64,000 nucleotides of DNA from Selaginella tamariscina. Its lineage: Eukaryota; Streptophyta; Lycopodiopsida; Selaginellales; Selaginellaceae. The position numbers and the translations under genes are program-made. The stretch is taken from contig PUQB01000124.1 in assembly GCA_003024785.1 (NCBI GenBank), positions 124,001 through 188,000 of the forward strand, in the 5' to 3' direction. Positions 10,422 to 21,339 of the stretch are shown here, piece by piece (the stretch's first letter is position 1; every line of letters begins with the position of its first letter). The notes beneath the pieces are model-generated. The model searched no databases, was not told the DNA's origin, and was given only the letters and a program-made list of their open reading frames with translations.

Positions 10422-10780
10422 ATATAGTAGTGTACGTGTGTGCAAGAGATAGATAAATAAATAAAATTATACAGTACTGGTACACATAATATGTGTGTAC
10501 ATAGGTATATATATGTGTGTATATGTATATCGTGTGTATGCGTGTGAGCGAAACAAATAAAATCATACAGATAAACAAACACACACACACACATATATAT
10601 ACACAGGAGTGTGCGTGTGTGTGCGAAAGATAAAACTAATAAATAAATAAAATTATACAGATAAACACACATATATATGTGTGTATATAGATATATAATC
10701 CATAGAGAAAGAGAGAGAGTCTGTGAATATATAAGCATATATATAAACTAGTGTTGTATACTATTTGTTAATATGCATTG

Positions 10781-10816
<36 letters not shown>

Positions 10817-11169
10817 AAGCAGTGTGCGTGTGTGTGGGAGAGATAGATCAATAAAAAAAATTATATAGATACTGGTACACATAATATATGTATGTATATA
10901 TGTATAGGTATATATATATGTGTATATGTATATTGTGTGTATGCGTGTGTGAGCGAAACAAATAAAATCATACAGATAAACAAACACACACACACACATA
11001 TATACACAGGAGTGTTGCGTGTGTGTGCGAGAGATAAAACTAATAAATAAATAAAATTATACAGATAAACACACACATATATATATGTGTGTATATATAT
11101 ATATAACCCATATGAATATATAAGCATATATATAAACTAGTGTTGTATACTATTTGTTAATATGCATTG

Positions 11170-11200
<31 letters not shown>

Positions 11201-11300
11201 AAAGCAGTGTGCGTGTGTGTGGGAGAGATAGATCAATAAAAAAAATTTATAGATACTGGTACACATAAAATTATACGCACACTCCTATACATATTACATA
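10320..11300. repeat. Microsatellite block with a tandem repeat of about 400 bp
   Basis: (TA)n, (GT)n and (CA)n runs alternate. A larger unit repeats with a period near 390-405 bp: GCGAAACAAATAAAATCATACAG at 10548 and 10953, and GTAAAGCAGTGTGCGTGTGTG at about 10814 and 11199. All open frames here are read-through of the dinucleotides. Confidence 0.8.
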
Positions 11301-11349
11301 CATACATACACACACACACACAGATCTCACCTGTGTGCACAGCGCCGCC

Positions 11350-12245
11350 TCTTGAAACCCTAAAATATACCTAAACCCTAAAGGAATTAAATATATATAT
11401 TAACCCTAATAGAATATTCCTTCTGAGAATATACTTAAACCCTAAAAAGAATAAAATATAGATTCGCCCTAAACGAATATTCTTTCATTATATATTATTA
11501 GCGTGCGTGCGCATACACCCCAAAAATATAAATCATGCAGGGATTTAACATGTGTGTGTCCATGAGAGTGTTAAAGTTTCATGTGTATCAATACATACAT
11601 ACACATTGCATATATTAATACACATAATATATACATACACACGTGTATACACACAGACATACATACATATTACATGGGTTTAGGGTTTAGGGTTTAGGGT
11701 TTGGATTTAGGATGGATCATGCATGGTGTGTATGTATGAGAGAAGAGAGAGTGTTGAAAAATTATTTTTGTACACATTGCATATATTAGTACACATATAT
11801 ACTTACACATATTATACACAGATATACATACATAGTATATGAGAGAAGAGAGACAGTACATATTATGGATCATGCATGGTGTGTATTATACACACAGACA
11901 TACATACATATTAGTACATAATATTAGAGAGACCGAGATTCATGCATGGTGTGTATGTTTGAGAGAAGAGAGACAGTACATATTAACATGGATCATGCAT
12001 GGTGTGTATGTATGAGAGAAGACAGAAAGTACACATATATACATACAGAGTACACATATATACATACACACGTGTATACACACAGACATACATACATATT
12101 ACATGAGTAAATTCATTGTGTTACATATTAGGGTTTAGGGTTTAGGGTTTAGGATGGATCATGCATGGTGTGAAGAGAGAGTGTTGAAAAATTATTTTTG
12201 TACACACATGTATACACATGGTTTAGGGTTTAGGTTTAGGTTTGC
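11350..12245. repeat. Interstitial telomere-like repeats and a five-copy GATCATGCATGGTGTG module
   Basis: AAACCCTAA-type motifs occur at about 11355-11475. TTTAGGG runs in the opposite sense occur at 11678-11702 (three to four units), 12128-12150 and 12218-12240. Between them CATGCATGGTGTG with a following GAGAGAAGAGAGA recurs near 11718, 11868, 11941, 11992 and 12157. The arrangement is a rearranged low-complexity block; no gene is seen. Confidence 0.75.
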
Positions 12246-12479
12246 TCCCAACAAGCTTAATATAAATATTACACATGTAAATTCAATGTGTTACATACAC
12301 ACAGATTGAGTACATATATCATACATGCGTTGAACATGATGTTTTCAATAAAGAAGCAACATATTTCTTCAGTTTGGTTTAGGGTTGTGCATGTGTGTGC
12401 ATATGTGTTTTTGTAAGTTCTTGTAATGCGTGTGTAAATTTATGATTGTGTTTATATATGTGTGCAAAACAAACATCGA

Positions 12480-13220
12480 ATAATTAAGAAAATAATATTA
12501 ATAAACACACTATGAACATATTTTAAATTATACATAATAATATATGATTTTATCTAATATATAGCCATATATAGTTTTAATAATATATATTAATTTAATA
12601 TTGATAAAAAGGTTTAACATTGAAATATTCTTGAAATAATAAGAAATTAATTGAGAAAATCCCATTAATATATACAAATGTAAATTAAGTACTCAAATAA
12701 TTAACTAAATTAATTATCATAATCATGTTTAATATTGGAATATTCTTGGAATAATAAGAAAATAATAAAGAATATCCCATTAATATAAAGAAGATTAATT
12801 ACTCAAGTAATTAAGGAAATGATATTAATATACACACTATGAACATATTTTAAATTATACATAATAATACATCATTTTATCTAATATATAGTCATATATA
12901 GTTTAATAATATATATTAATTTAATATTGATAATAAGGTTTAACACATGAATATTCTTGAAATAATAACAAATTAATTGAGAAAATCCCATTAATATATA
13001 CAAATGTAGAATAATTACTGCAATAATTAAGAACAAGACTAATTTAATTATGATAATCAGGTTTAATATTAGAATATTCTTCAAATATTAATAAAATATA
13101 AAGAATATCCCATTGATACTAGGAAATGAAAACTAAATACTCGAGTAATTAAGAAAATAATAATAATAAACAGACTATGAATATATTTTAAATGATACAT
13201 AATATATATCAATTTATTTA
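12480..13220. repeat. AT-rich tandem repeat, unit about 330 bp, three copies
   Basis: CTATGAACATATTTTAAATTATACATAATA recurs (in two parts of at most 20 bases) at about 12510, 12837 and, more diverged, 13172. The first two units share similar flanks including TTGAGAAAATCCCATTAATA. No gene is seen from 12250 to 13500. Confidence 0.75.
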
Positions 13221-13835
13221 TTGTATAAGTATTATTTATATTATATATATAATATAAATATACTTGAATACTAAGAATGTAGAATATAGTCTAAAATTTC
13301 GTAATATTAAACAGCTTGAATCACTTGAATAACATTAAATGCAATTTTAAAATACTCATTGGAACTGGAGAGTATATATGTCAGAGTGTCGGATATTTGT
13401 GTCAACTCATCTTAAATTTTATTTTCTGTTCTTTTTAAAAATTTGAATTTCTGACATATGTATTGTCGGTCTGACATGTAAATTTGAAAATGCATTTAAT
13501 TTCCCACTCAAATTCAGATCTGGTTCTTTCTCCGGCAAGGTTTCTTCATTTCTGTTTTTTCACTCTTTAGATTTTCTTTTTCTTCATAGTGATCATCTCA
13601 GGAGCGAGATTAAATTGGGTGCTATTCTTTATAGGAAAGCACGGCGCCTTCAGTGCTGTTTACAAGTAAGTATTATAAACAAATTTAAAAATACTTATAA
13701 AGATTCACTCTCTTACATTCTCTCTTAAAATTACAATTTAGGGGTTTAGGAATGCATTAGGATTATAATATATTCCGTTAGGGATTTATCCCGTTTAAAT
13801 ATCCTTTTAACTTAATATTCTAGGTTAACCGGGGC

Positions 13836-14341
13836 GGCGGGATTAATCCGGCCATTTCTTTTTCGCCTCTTCGAAGAGGTGGGGATTAATCCCGCCACCA
13901 TCTCTCAGGCAATGCTTCTCCGCCACTGAAAAAGAGTGGCGGGATTAATCCCGCCGATAACCTTCTCAACTGATGAAGAGTTACCAGAATTTATTAGAAA
14001 GAGTTGTCGGCGGGATTAATCCCGCCAACCATTTTAGGAGCAGGGAAGGGGTGGCGGGATTAATCTCGCCACCACATCCCTGTTTTAAGGATTTGGGGAC
14101 AGGATTTATCCCGAGATCTCTTTGAAATCATAGTTTTGGAGAGAGTTATGTGGGTTTAATCCCGCCACCCATTCCCCGTCGTAAGAATTGTGGGCGGGAT
14201 TAATCCCGCCTTGGACTCCCCCGAGGAGGAAGAGCGGCGGGATTAATCCCGCCGAGCTCTCCTTGTCGAGGGAGTCCAGGCGGGATTAATCCCGCCGACC
14301 GTTCCTCGTCGGAGGGATTCGTGGGCGGGATTAATCCCGCC
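13836..14341. repeat. Palindrome array B: about 11 copies of GGCGGGATTAATCCCGCC
   Basis: Perfect 18-mers start at 13938, 14009, 14193, 14236, 14279 and 14324. Variants start at 13836, 13879, 14053, 14097 and 14149. Spacing is 40-70 bp. Flanks of the copy at 14236 are again inverted (GGACTCCCCCGAGGAGG before, TTGTCGAGGGAGTCC after), extending the dyad to about 65 bp. Spacers differ from those of array A. The diverged copies lie at the left, as in array A. A possible donor (TTTACAA, then GTAAGTATT at 13665) and an acceptor (TTATGTGCAG ending at 14490) bracket the array, so it may sit in a first intron of the gene starting at 14500. Confidence 0.95.
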
Positions 14342-14499
14342 CATCAGTTGTATTAATTAAACATGAGATATTATCTTCTAAACATAATTATGTATTATTG
14401 CATATGCATATTATTAAGTAACCGTAATTCAGATTTCTTAAAAATATTGCATAAACAGATATCATAAATAATACAATTATTTATGTGCAGGACAATATG

Positions 14500-17400
14500 T
14501 TTAATACTGGAGATAAAGTATGTCTTCTTCGGAACAACGAGATAGTTGGCACTGGAACTGTGGAAGTTCGAGATAATAATGCATCATGTCACAATATTAC
14601 CCAAGGATCTTGTGGTACGTATGGGTGAACACCATTTACAAGCATGTTGAGGTTCTGGGAATGGAATTTGAGGAGGGTTCTCCTGTATTGTGGATTTGGA
14701 TGAAGTCAAGGCTGACACAGAATATGCAGAGTCACAAACAAATAGTAGCACGAGTTTACCAGATGATGGCTTGCCTGCTGTGATGGATGAGGTGATTCTC
14801 TTTCTTCGTGAGATTGAAGTCGGAAGAGGCATCATCACAGCTATAAATCCAATGGAAGCAGTGTCAGAAGAGAAACTAGGGTCCGACTTCGTGGGTGTAG
14901 TTGTGACAGAGGTTTCATAATGGCACATTGTATTGGATCCCTCGTGAGGTGGCGAACATCGAATTAAGACGGCAAGATGGTTCAACATATTCTGGGTTGG
15001 ATTTAATAATAACAACCCGGAAGAACAACTCATATTTGAAGAGGTTCCTTGCATTGGTCCTATTGTAAGAAAAAGGCGATTCATGGGTTGTAGATCTTCC
15101 CCTGCAAGTTTCAGCAAGAGGGTAAAGATGATCCTACATCTTCCGAAAGTGTTACGAGCATTTCCATGATTGACTGTTGCAAGAAGAAGTTTGTCAGATG
15201 GCAGACCGGAATGAAATTACCCAATGTAGACATGTCTTTCGTATGCTCACCCAAAAGCAAAGGCATGAGTTTTTTATGCTGCACTAACTGGGTATTGATG
15301 GAATGGCCTCGAACACAGGTTATCAGAGTACATCCATGGTATTTAATAAGGTGGCCATCTGCTTCAAAGCTTGGTACAGTATATACGGGATCCCAAAGAC
15401 CACGTTCTACCGTCGAGGGATGAGTGGCTAGATGGAGCGCGAACCTCAGTTCATGGGAACACTCGCTTGGTCAAAACCCGCTCTCACATCATGGCAGCCA
15501 TAGAGATACTCAAGGCTTTTGTGGAAGCAAATCAGACAGGATGCCTCACAAATGCCGAACCACAAATGCAGGGTCAGGGAAAATCTCAAGGTTTTGCCTT
15601 CAATCTACACTCAATTGAAGCTGTGTGAACATGTGAACAAGTGCCTCAGTTTGATGGGGCTCCAAGCAATCTGCACTGGTACCTTCAACAACATATGGAA
15701 TACTCATTTTAAGGATGTGGAGATTGCAAAACACTCTAGCTTTTCCAAGTGTGACACTTGTACATCATTGAAGGCTGCAGAGGCTTGTGCAAAAACCTTG
15801 GTGGAGATCACTACCATTCAAAGAAGATGGAGGCCCACATGATTGCACAACAAACTTGCCGGTCTCAGTACTATGCACACGCATGCTTTCTGTGTCACGC
15901 CCATCAGAGTACCTGTGCTTGATCCATGACAAGATGGATCATTCAAAGACCAGCATTCCAAAGCTCTTTGCAACACCAAAGTGCCTTGGAAATGTCATGA
16001 AACTTCCGATTTCATTGACAGGTGTGCTAACACATGGACACGGTTGTGAGTCATATGGACACTTTTCACTTCCACATTGGTCTAGCGACTCCAATTTCAC
16101 TATTGGGTCGTTAGCCATGTGTTTCAGAAACCTTGAAGCCCACTCACAGACAAGTCCTATCAGTGATCTCAAAGTGAAGAAACAACACCTTCAACCTTTA
16201 CATAATGCTCTCATGAACACATCTGCACTTGAGGCTACTTGGGAATATGAGAGCATGTCAACAGCCTGCACAGAAAATAGATGGCCCTGTTGAGAGTTCT
16301 GTTCAGTGGAGGGATCTAGCTCAAATAGTGTACATGTGTCCTCAACATCAAATAAGCTTCCTCGTCATTTGCTTTTACAGATGGATAATTGTGCAGGCGA
16401 GAACAAAAATAGGTAAATCATTTTTACTTAAGGGTTTCTCAAGCTCATACTTACTTTTATTTTTCTAGATATTGCTAGCATACTTGTCAATGCTTGTTGC
16501 CAAAGGTGTTTGAAACAATCACGCTCAGTTTTCTTATGTTGGTCACACTCATGAAGATATTGATGCGTTTTCAGCAAGGTCTCCAACTCTACAAAAAGGA
16601 CAAGTGCACTTACTTACCGCATATGATGAATCTTTTTGAAAATTGCATCTCCAAAAAAAGTTGTGCTTTGCTTGTGACTGAGTGCTAGACTTCAAAAAAT
16701 TTCTCAAGGAGTATATAAAAGAAGGGAGTGATTCTTTAGTTTGGTCACCTTGTGCCGCTACAATTCTTTTTCTCCATACGAGATGGTATACCTATTATGT
16801 ACAAGTTACGGCCATCAGAGCAGGAGTGTTACCGAAAGAGGGCTTAATGCTCTTCAAAAGTGGAGAGATGGAAAGCCACTTCTCCCAGAAGGACAACCAG
16901 ACCCTATTCCATTGAGTGCCCAGCTCAAGGAACAAGAGGTTATTATTGATGGCATCAAAAAATATGTGGCATGGGTTCAAAAATCGATGCCAAAGAATTC
17001 TGATAAGGCAACTGGTTACTCAGAACTATATAAGCATGTGGTCGACTATTGGGAGACTGTTGTTCGAGAGTTGGAAGGCCTACTGTCACAAGTACAGAAT
17101 TGCAACACCCTTTCTGGCCTAAAACAAGGTGGAGAGGAGATTGAAATGACATCACTGAGCATAGACGACATAGAAGCAGTAGTGATTGGAAGTGCAAACC
17201 CCACACTTTGTTGGACAAAGAACCAAAACCTAAAGCATACTTTGATTGCTGCAAGGATCTTCAAAAACTAATGATGGTTCTCATTACTCCAGATGCGTCA
17301 TATAATCAGCCTATTTGGATGGGTCAAATTATCGACACACCTGAAGTAATCACAAAAAATAGTATTGTTAAGGTTGCATGGTTCAAACCATAAAAAAGGC

Positions 17401-17571
17401 GACACGAGAAGGAGAGCGAAAGATATAATGGATGCCTAGAGAAAACATGGTCTCCCAATCAAAAAGACCCAGCATGTTTTATAAATGTTAAATCCATTCG
17501 ATATGGTGGATGTCAAGAAGCGTTGATAAAGTCACGATTAACAAAACTGCAAGGAATGTATGTTTTCTGAA
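14500..17571 (+). pseudogene. Decayed DUF7869-like gene (putative RNase H-fold transposase)
   Basis: The ATG at 14500 opens MFNTGDKVCLLRNNEIVGTG. Further pieces in all three plus frames follow the family order: FSKCDTCTSLK (15737-15770), LCLIHDKMDHSKTSIPKL (15916-15970), TGVLTHGHGCESYGHFSLP, then LLLQMDNCAGENKNR (16370-16412). A likely 56-bp intron follows, then FSYVGHTHEDIDAFSAR (16531-16582) and a C-terminal WMGQIIDTPEV region to 17571. Asp in IHDKMD, Asp in QMDN and the GHTHEDID acidic cluster could be a DDE-like triad; that role is inference. Many stops and frame changes (well over five) make it non-functional. It is divergent from the ParB-like gene and closely follows array B. The family name is given from motif memory. 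Confidence 0.55.
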
Positions 17572-17579
17572 GCTTAAAG

Positions 17580-18050
17580 CAATTACAAAATTATAAAATA
17601 TCATATATTTAATATCATAATTATTATAAACTCTTAATAATAGTACCAAATTGTTATACTTAACTATATAAATTTAAAAAATGATATGGAAGATTGACTA
17701 TATTATTATAGGATTTTATTATATATATTATTAACTACAAATTTTAATTAATAATGTTATATTTAAATATTAATATTTTAATAACAACACAAATATTTAT
17801 AAATGTACCTCTTATGCTCTTCCTAATTGTTATATTAGGCATATATTATATAATTTAATACCTTCTACTTTTATAATGTTATTAATTTTTTTCAATGAAT
17901 GCTATAATTTATTAAAGGGTAGAATACAAAATAGAATATTCTAAAGAATATTCTCTTTTCAAACATATATTCTAAAGAATATTCCTTTAATATTAGAAAA
18001 TGCTAATTAAATAGCTAAAATTGCTAATTATTAGGAAATGGGACTATAGC
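17580..18050. other. AT-rich tail before the right inverted arm
   Basis: No coding signal. GAATATTCTAAAGAATATTC-like dyads occur at 17934-17990, resembling GAATATTC blocks at 3740-3770 near the left arm. Confidence 0.5.
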
Positions 18051-18075
18051 CATGCCCATTTTAGTTACAACTTGC
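18051..18075 (-). repeat. Right arm of the 25-bp inverted match
   Basis: Reverse complement of 3575-3599 with two mismatches (core GTTGTAACTAAA read on the minus strand). Together the arms enclose the HAD gene, the ParB-like gene, both palindrome arrays and the DUF7869-like relic. No target-site duplication could be recognised outside the arms. Confidence 0.45.
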
Positions 18076-18079
18076 ATAA

Positions 18080-19896
18080 AAGCTTATGTTGAAATGTGCA
18101 TCTTTGACTTTGAAAAAGATGCATATTCAAATATAAGAAGGAACACTAATTATAAAGGAAAGTGTGAAATGAATTTTCATTATAATGTATGTTTTCGAGA
18201 ATGTAATTCAAAAAGTATACTATAATGTTGGACTAATAATAAGATGAAAAGTCAAGTATTAACATATGATAAATATGTTAAGTAGTTGGTTTAAAATTAA
18301 CAATTTAATTTAAATATTATTTGATGTTCATAGTATTTCGATGATGCTAGTTACAAGTAATGTTAGGTGGAATAGTTTACCAAATAAGTATAATGTCAAA
18401 CCTTAATTAATTATAAGCAAGCACTCTGTGTTCAAGTTAGCTAATTAGGCCAACTCATTTATAGTTGTATCTTATATAGGAACATGAGAAGGAGATGGGA
18501 TGATAATTATGGTAGTAGAGGAATTTAATATACATTCTTACTAATGCAATTTTGGGGTAGATGACATGATTTATTAGAAATAGAAATGTCGAAAACATAC
18601 GTTTACATTTTTTATTTAATGAGTATAACAAGACTTGCATAATGAACGTGTTCGGCACACATTTGTGTATTTTTTGTTAACTCTTTAAGCTTGAAATCTG
18701 TAACGTTGTTTGTACTATAGGGACCAATTAGCTTAAGCTCTTGAACAAAAATGATTCTTTGTTAGTAAGAGCATGAGTTAAGAGTCTCCACTCTATTCAT
18801 CAAATTAAGTAAAGAAACTTGTTAAGTTAATAGATTTTGTTAAAGAATGTTGATAAATAAAAATAAATTGGGTCCCAGGGAGTCCATTATATACTAATTG
18901 CATATATCACTTGTGTGGACAAGGTTTTATTAAGGCCCTAAGTACACGGATTCATAAATAAAAAAATTTGCCCTTTTTAGTATATTTAAGGAAAATCAAA
19001 TAATACATTTTAGCCTTATTTAGAACATTTATTGAAAAATGTTAATAATTTAAAAATAAATCAAATTATCTAAATATTCATCAACAAAAAAATTGAACAA
19101 ATTTTTTTCTTCGTTATTGGATAAATACTTTGAGTGTTCTAAAAAACATGTTAGAGAAGTTAATAAGATCACACTGATTAAATAAACAAGCATATTGTCA
19201 AGCATCATATGTCCACCAGCTAACATTTGATCATGCGTCCAGCTCGCTGCTTTCTTTTGAGCATGGCTTGTAATAAGCCATGTTGATCTCCACTTCATAG
19301 CTTGGAACATCTTCAAGATCCATATGATTTCTTAGCTCTCTCCAAGCATTGCCACTTTATCCCCGCATACTTAACACTCTGCCTATATACCAAACCTTTT
19401 TTGTTCTTTGAACAATTGAATGCCTGCCCCTGCCTCTGCCTCTTCCAATCGCTTGCCTTGGCTGCTATATGACTTTCTCAAACCAAACCAAGTGTGTTTG
19501 ATCCAATGCCTAAAGTTGCAAACCAAGTAGTTTGATTCAATGTCTAAAGTTGTTGAAGCATTTAAGTTGATTCTTCGTAGTTAATTTGGAGTTTATACCA
19601 ATGCCTCCTTGTATATTGTTGAACACCTCACTGATTGTGTTGATTTCCTTTATTAAGCACCAGATTGACCGGATTGACAAAATTGGTGCAACTGAAATCC
19701 TAACTTGTACATTAGTATACAAAAGCTTAGTTAAACATAAATTATATGTACATTTTGATCTTTAATTTCATTTATTATAATTATTTTTATAATAATATCA
19801 CAAATTTATGATTTTAAAACAAGATAAATAAACGTTAATATAGTAATGTATTTGTATATTTAATAATGTTTAGTAATGAATAATTATAATATATAT

Positions 19897-19965
<69 letters not shown>

Positions 19966-20160
19966 CTCACTACCCGTACTTCATTTCACTATGCCTTTTT
20001 TAGGAAATATAGTTGTTTAGTGAAAGAGTGAATACATAGAACCCAAGGACAAAGTTATAAAAATGCAAATGACAAAAACATAAGATCAAGTTATACGCAT
20101 CATAAAAACACTGCAAAAAAATAAGGTACGTCACAATATGTATAAAAATAAAATATTAAA
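18080..20160. other. AT-rich intergenic DNA with a (TA)n tract
   Basis: About 2 kb without a supported gene. A long (TA)n block lies at about 19890-19960. Short open frames (for example minus strand 19050-19316) lack recognisable motifs. Confidence 0.6.
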
Positions 20161-20193
20161 TAAAATTAATAATGGAATAAATGTGTATAACTT

Positions 20194-21333
20194 TTGAATC
20201 ATACATACTTTTTGAAGACAAGAAGGTTGGAGAACGGGGAACTTGAATCTACGCGAGAGTTGAGTAACGAAGACTTGGGTGCAGACGTGATGCAATTGAT
20301 CTTGAGAAAACTTCCCAGTTTAGATCGCTACAGGCTGTATTCCATGCTGACCAGTGACGCGAGGAATTATGTCAACTTGTGTCTTCCACTAATGCTGTAT
20401 ATGTCAACTTGTATCTTCCACGATGCTGTATATGATGTATAATGTTGAAGGGAGAGTAATATGCAAAGAAGAAGGATTCAAACCGACACTATGATCTTGC
20501 TCTACTGTCTTGGACTCCCATAACTGGGAACAATCCGGAGTGGTTTGTATGGACATCAAGGGGTGACCTTGTTGCCGCTGTGTAACAGAAATCAAGAAGC
20601 ATGTAACCATAATGAATTTTACAACAGGGGTGTGTAACGAATTCACATGTCTCGGCTGATTAAGAAGGCTGGTCTCTGAACATAGTCCTTGAACACTGAT
20701 CGGGTTGGAGGGTTACAAAGTCATGGTCATCGAGGAATCTGCCCACTCTACTTTCCACATTTACTCGTCCGAGACAAGGACATGGAGTAAGAACACATTG
20801 CCAACTGATGAGGAATGTTTGAGGTGGCATGCTTTAGAAAATGGATTTCTCTATGGCTCCGTTGTATTTCGCGATAGGCTTTGTCTCCGTGAAGTAAACA
20901 CACGATCGGAACCATGGTCACGTCCTTTTCATAGTGAAGGACTTATATTATACTGTAGGTTAGCAGGGATGATAAATTTGGGATAGAGATTGTGAGGCCT
21001 ATCGTTTTCTTGGATCTTAGCATTTACTAGAACTTTTATTTCTCCTTATGGTATTGACCTCTTTGAGAGGGATGGTACAAACAGAGAGTGGTTTGTTGTT
21101 TTCTACCTTGCCTTCACAACATATCATGCAACTCTCTATTAGAATTCGTTGCGAAAATCATCTTCATAAAATGATTGCAATTGTAGCATTTCGACGAGGG
21201 AATAAGGTTGGACTGGCATGGAAATCTAATGCGGTGGATACGACTTAGATATTGAAACTGGGCATGAAGATGGTTTGTACAATTACGCATTTGAGCGTGT
21301 ACTTCCTGTATCTCCTTCTCTAGCAATACCTTA
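20194..21333 (+). pseudogene. Broken F-box gene copy 1
   Basis: Close relative of the intact gene at 43869-45020, in the opposite orientation. ENGELESTRELS and the F-box ADVMQLILRKLP...DRYRLYSML are visible at 20236-20370. Then come disordered frames with EGYKVMVIEESAHSTFHIYSSETRTWSKN (two parts, about 20706-20790) and the C-terminal FERVLPVSPSLAIP (about 21293-21333). A small tandem duplication (TATGTCAACTTGT...CTTCCAC, 20369-20423) and several frame changes break it. Similar 3' flank continues to about 21850. Confidence 0.8.
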
Positions 21334-21339
21334 ATCTAT

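Noticed and set aside
10251-11127. Several overlapping frames of 64-130 codons rich in YIYI, HTHT and CVCV
   Set aside because: They are translations of (TA)n, (CA)n and (GT)n microsatellites.
11678-11702. True chromosome end
   Set aside because: Only three to four telomere units occur, with unique and coding sequence on both sides.
3575-18075. Origin of the ParB-like/HAD gene set as an inserted large DNA virus
   Set aside because: No capsid, polymerase or packaging gene is visible and the ParB-like gene has spliceosomal introns; a DNA-transposon-like origin fits better with what can be seen.
19050-19316. 88-codon minus-strand frame
   Set aside because: No recognisable domain and no neighbouring supporting exon.
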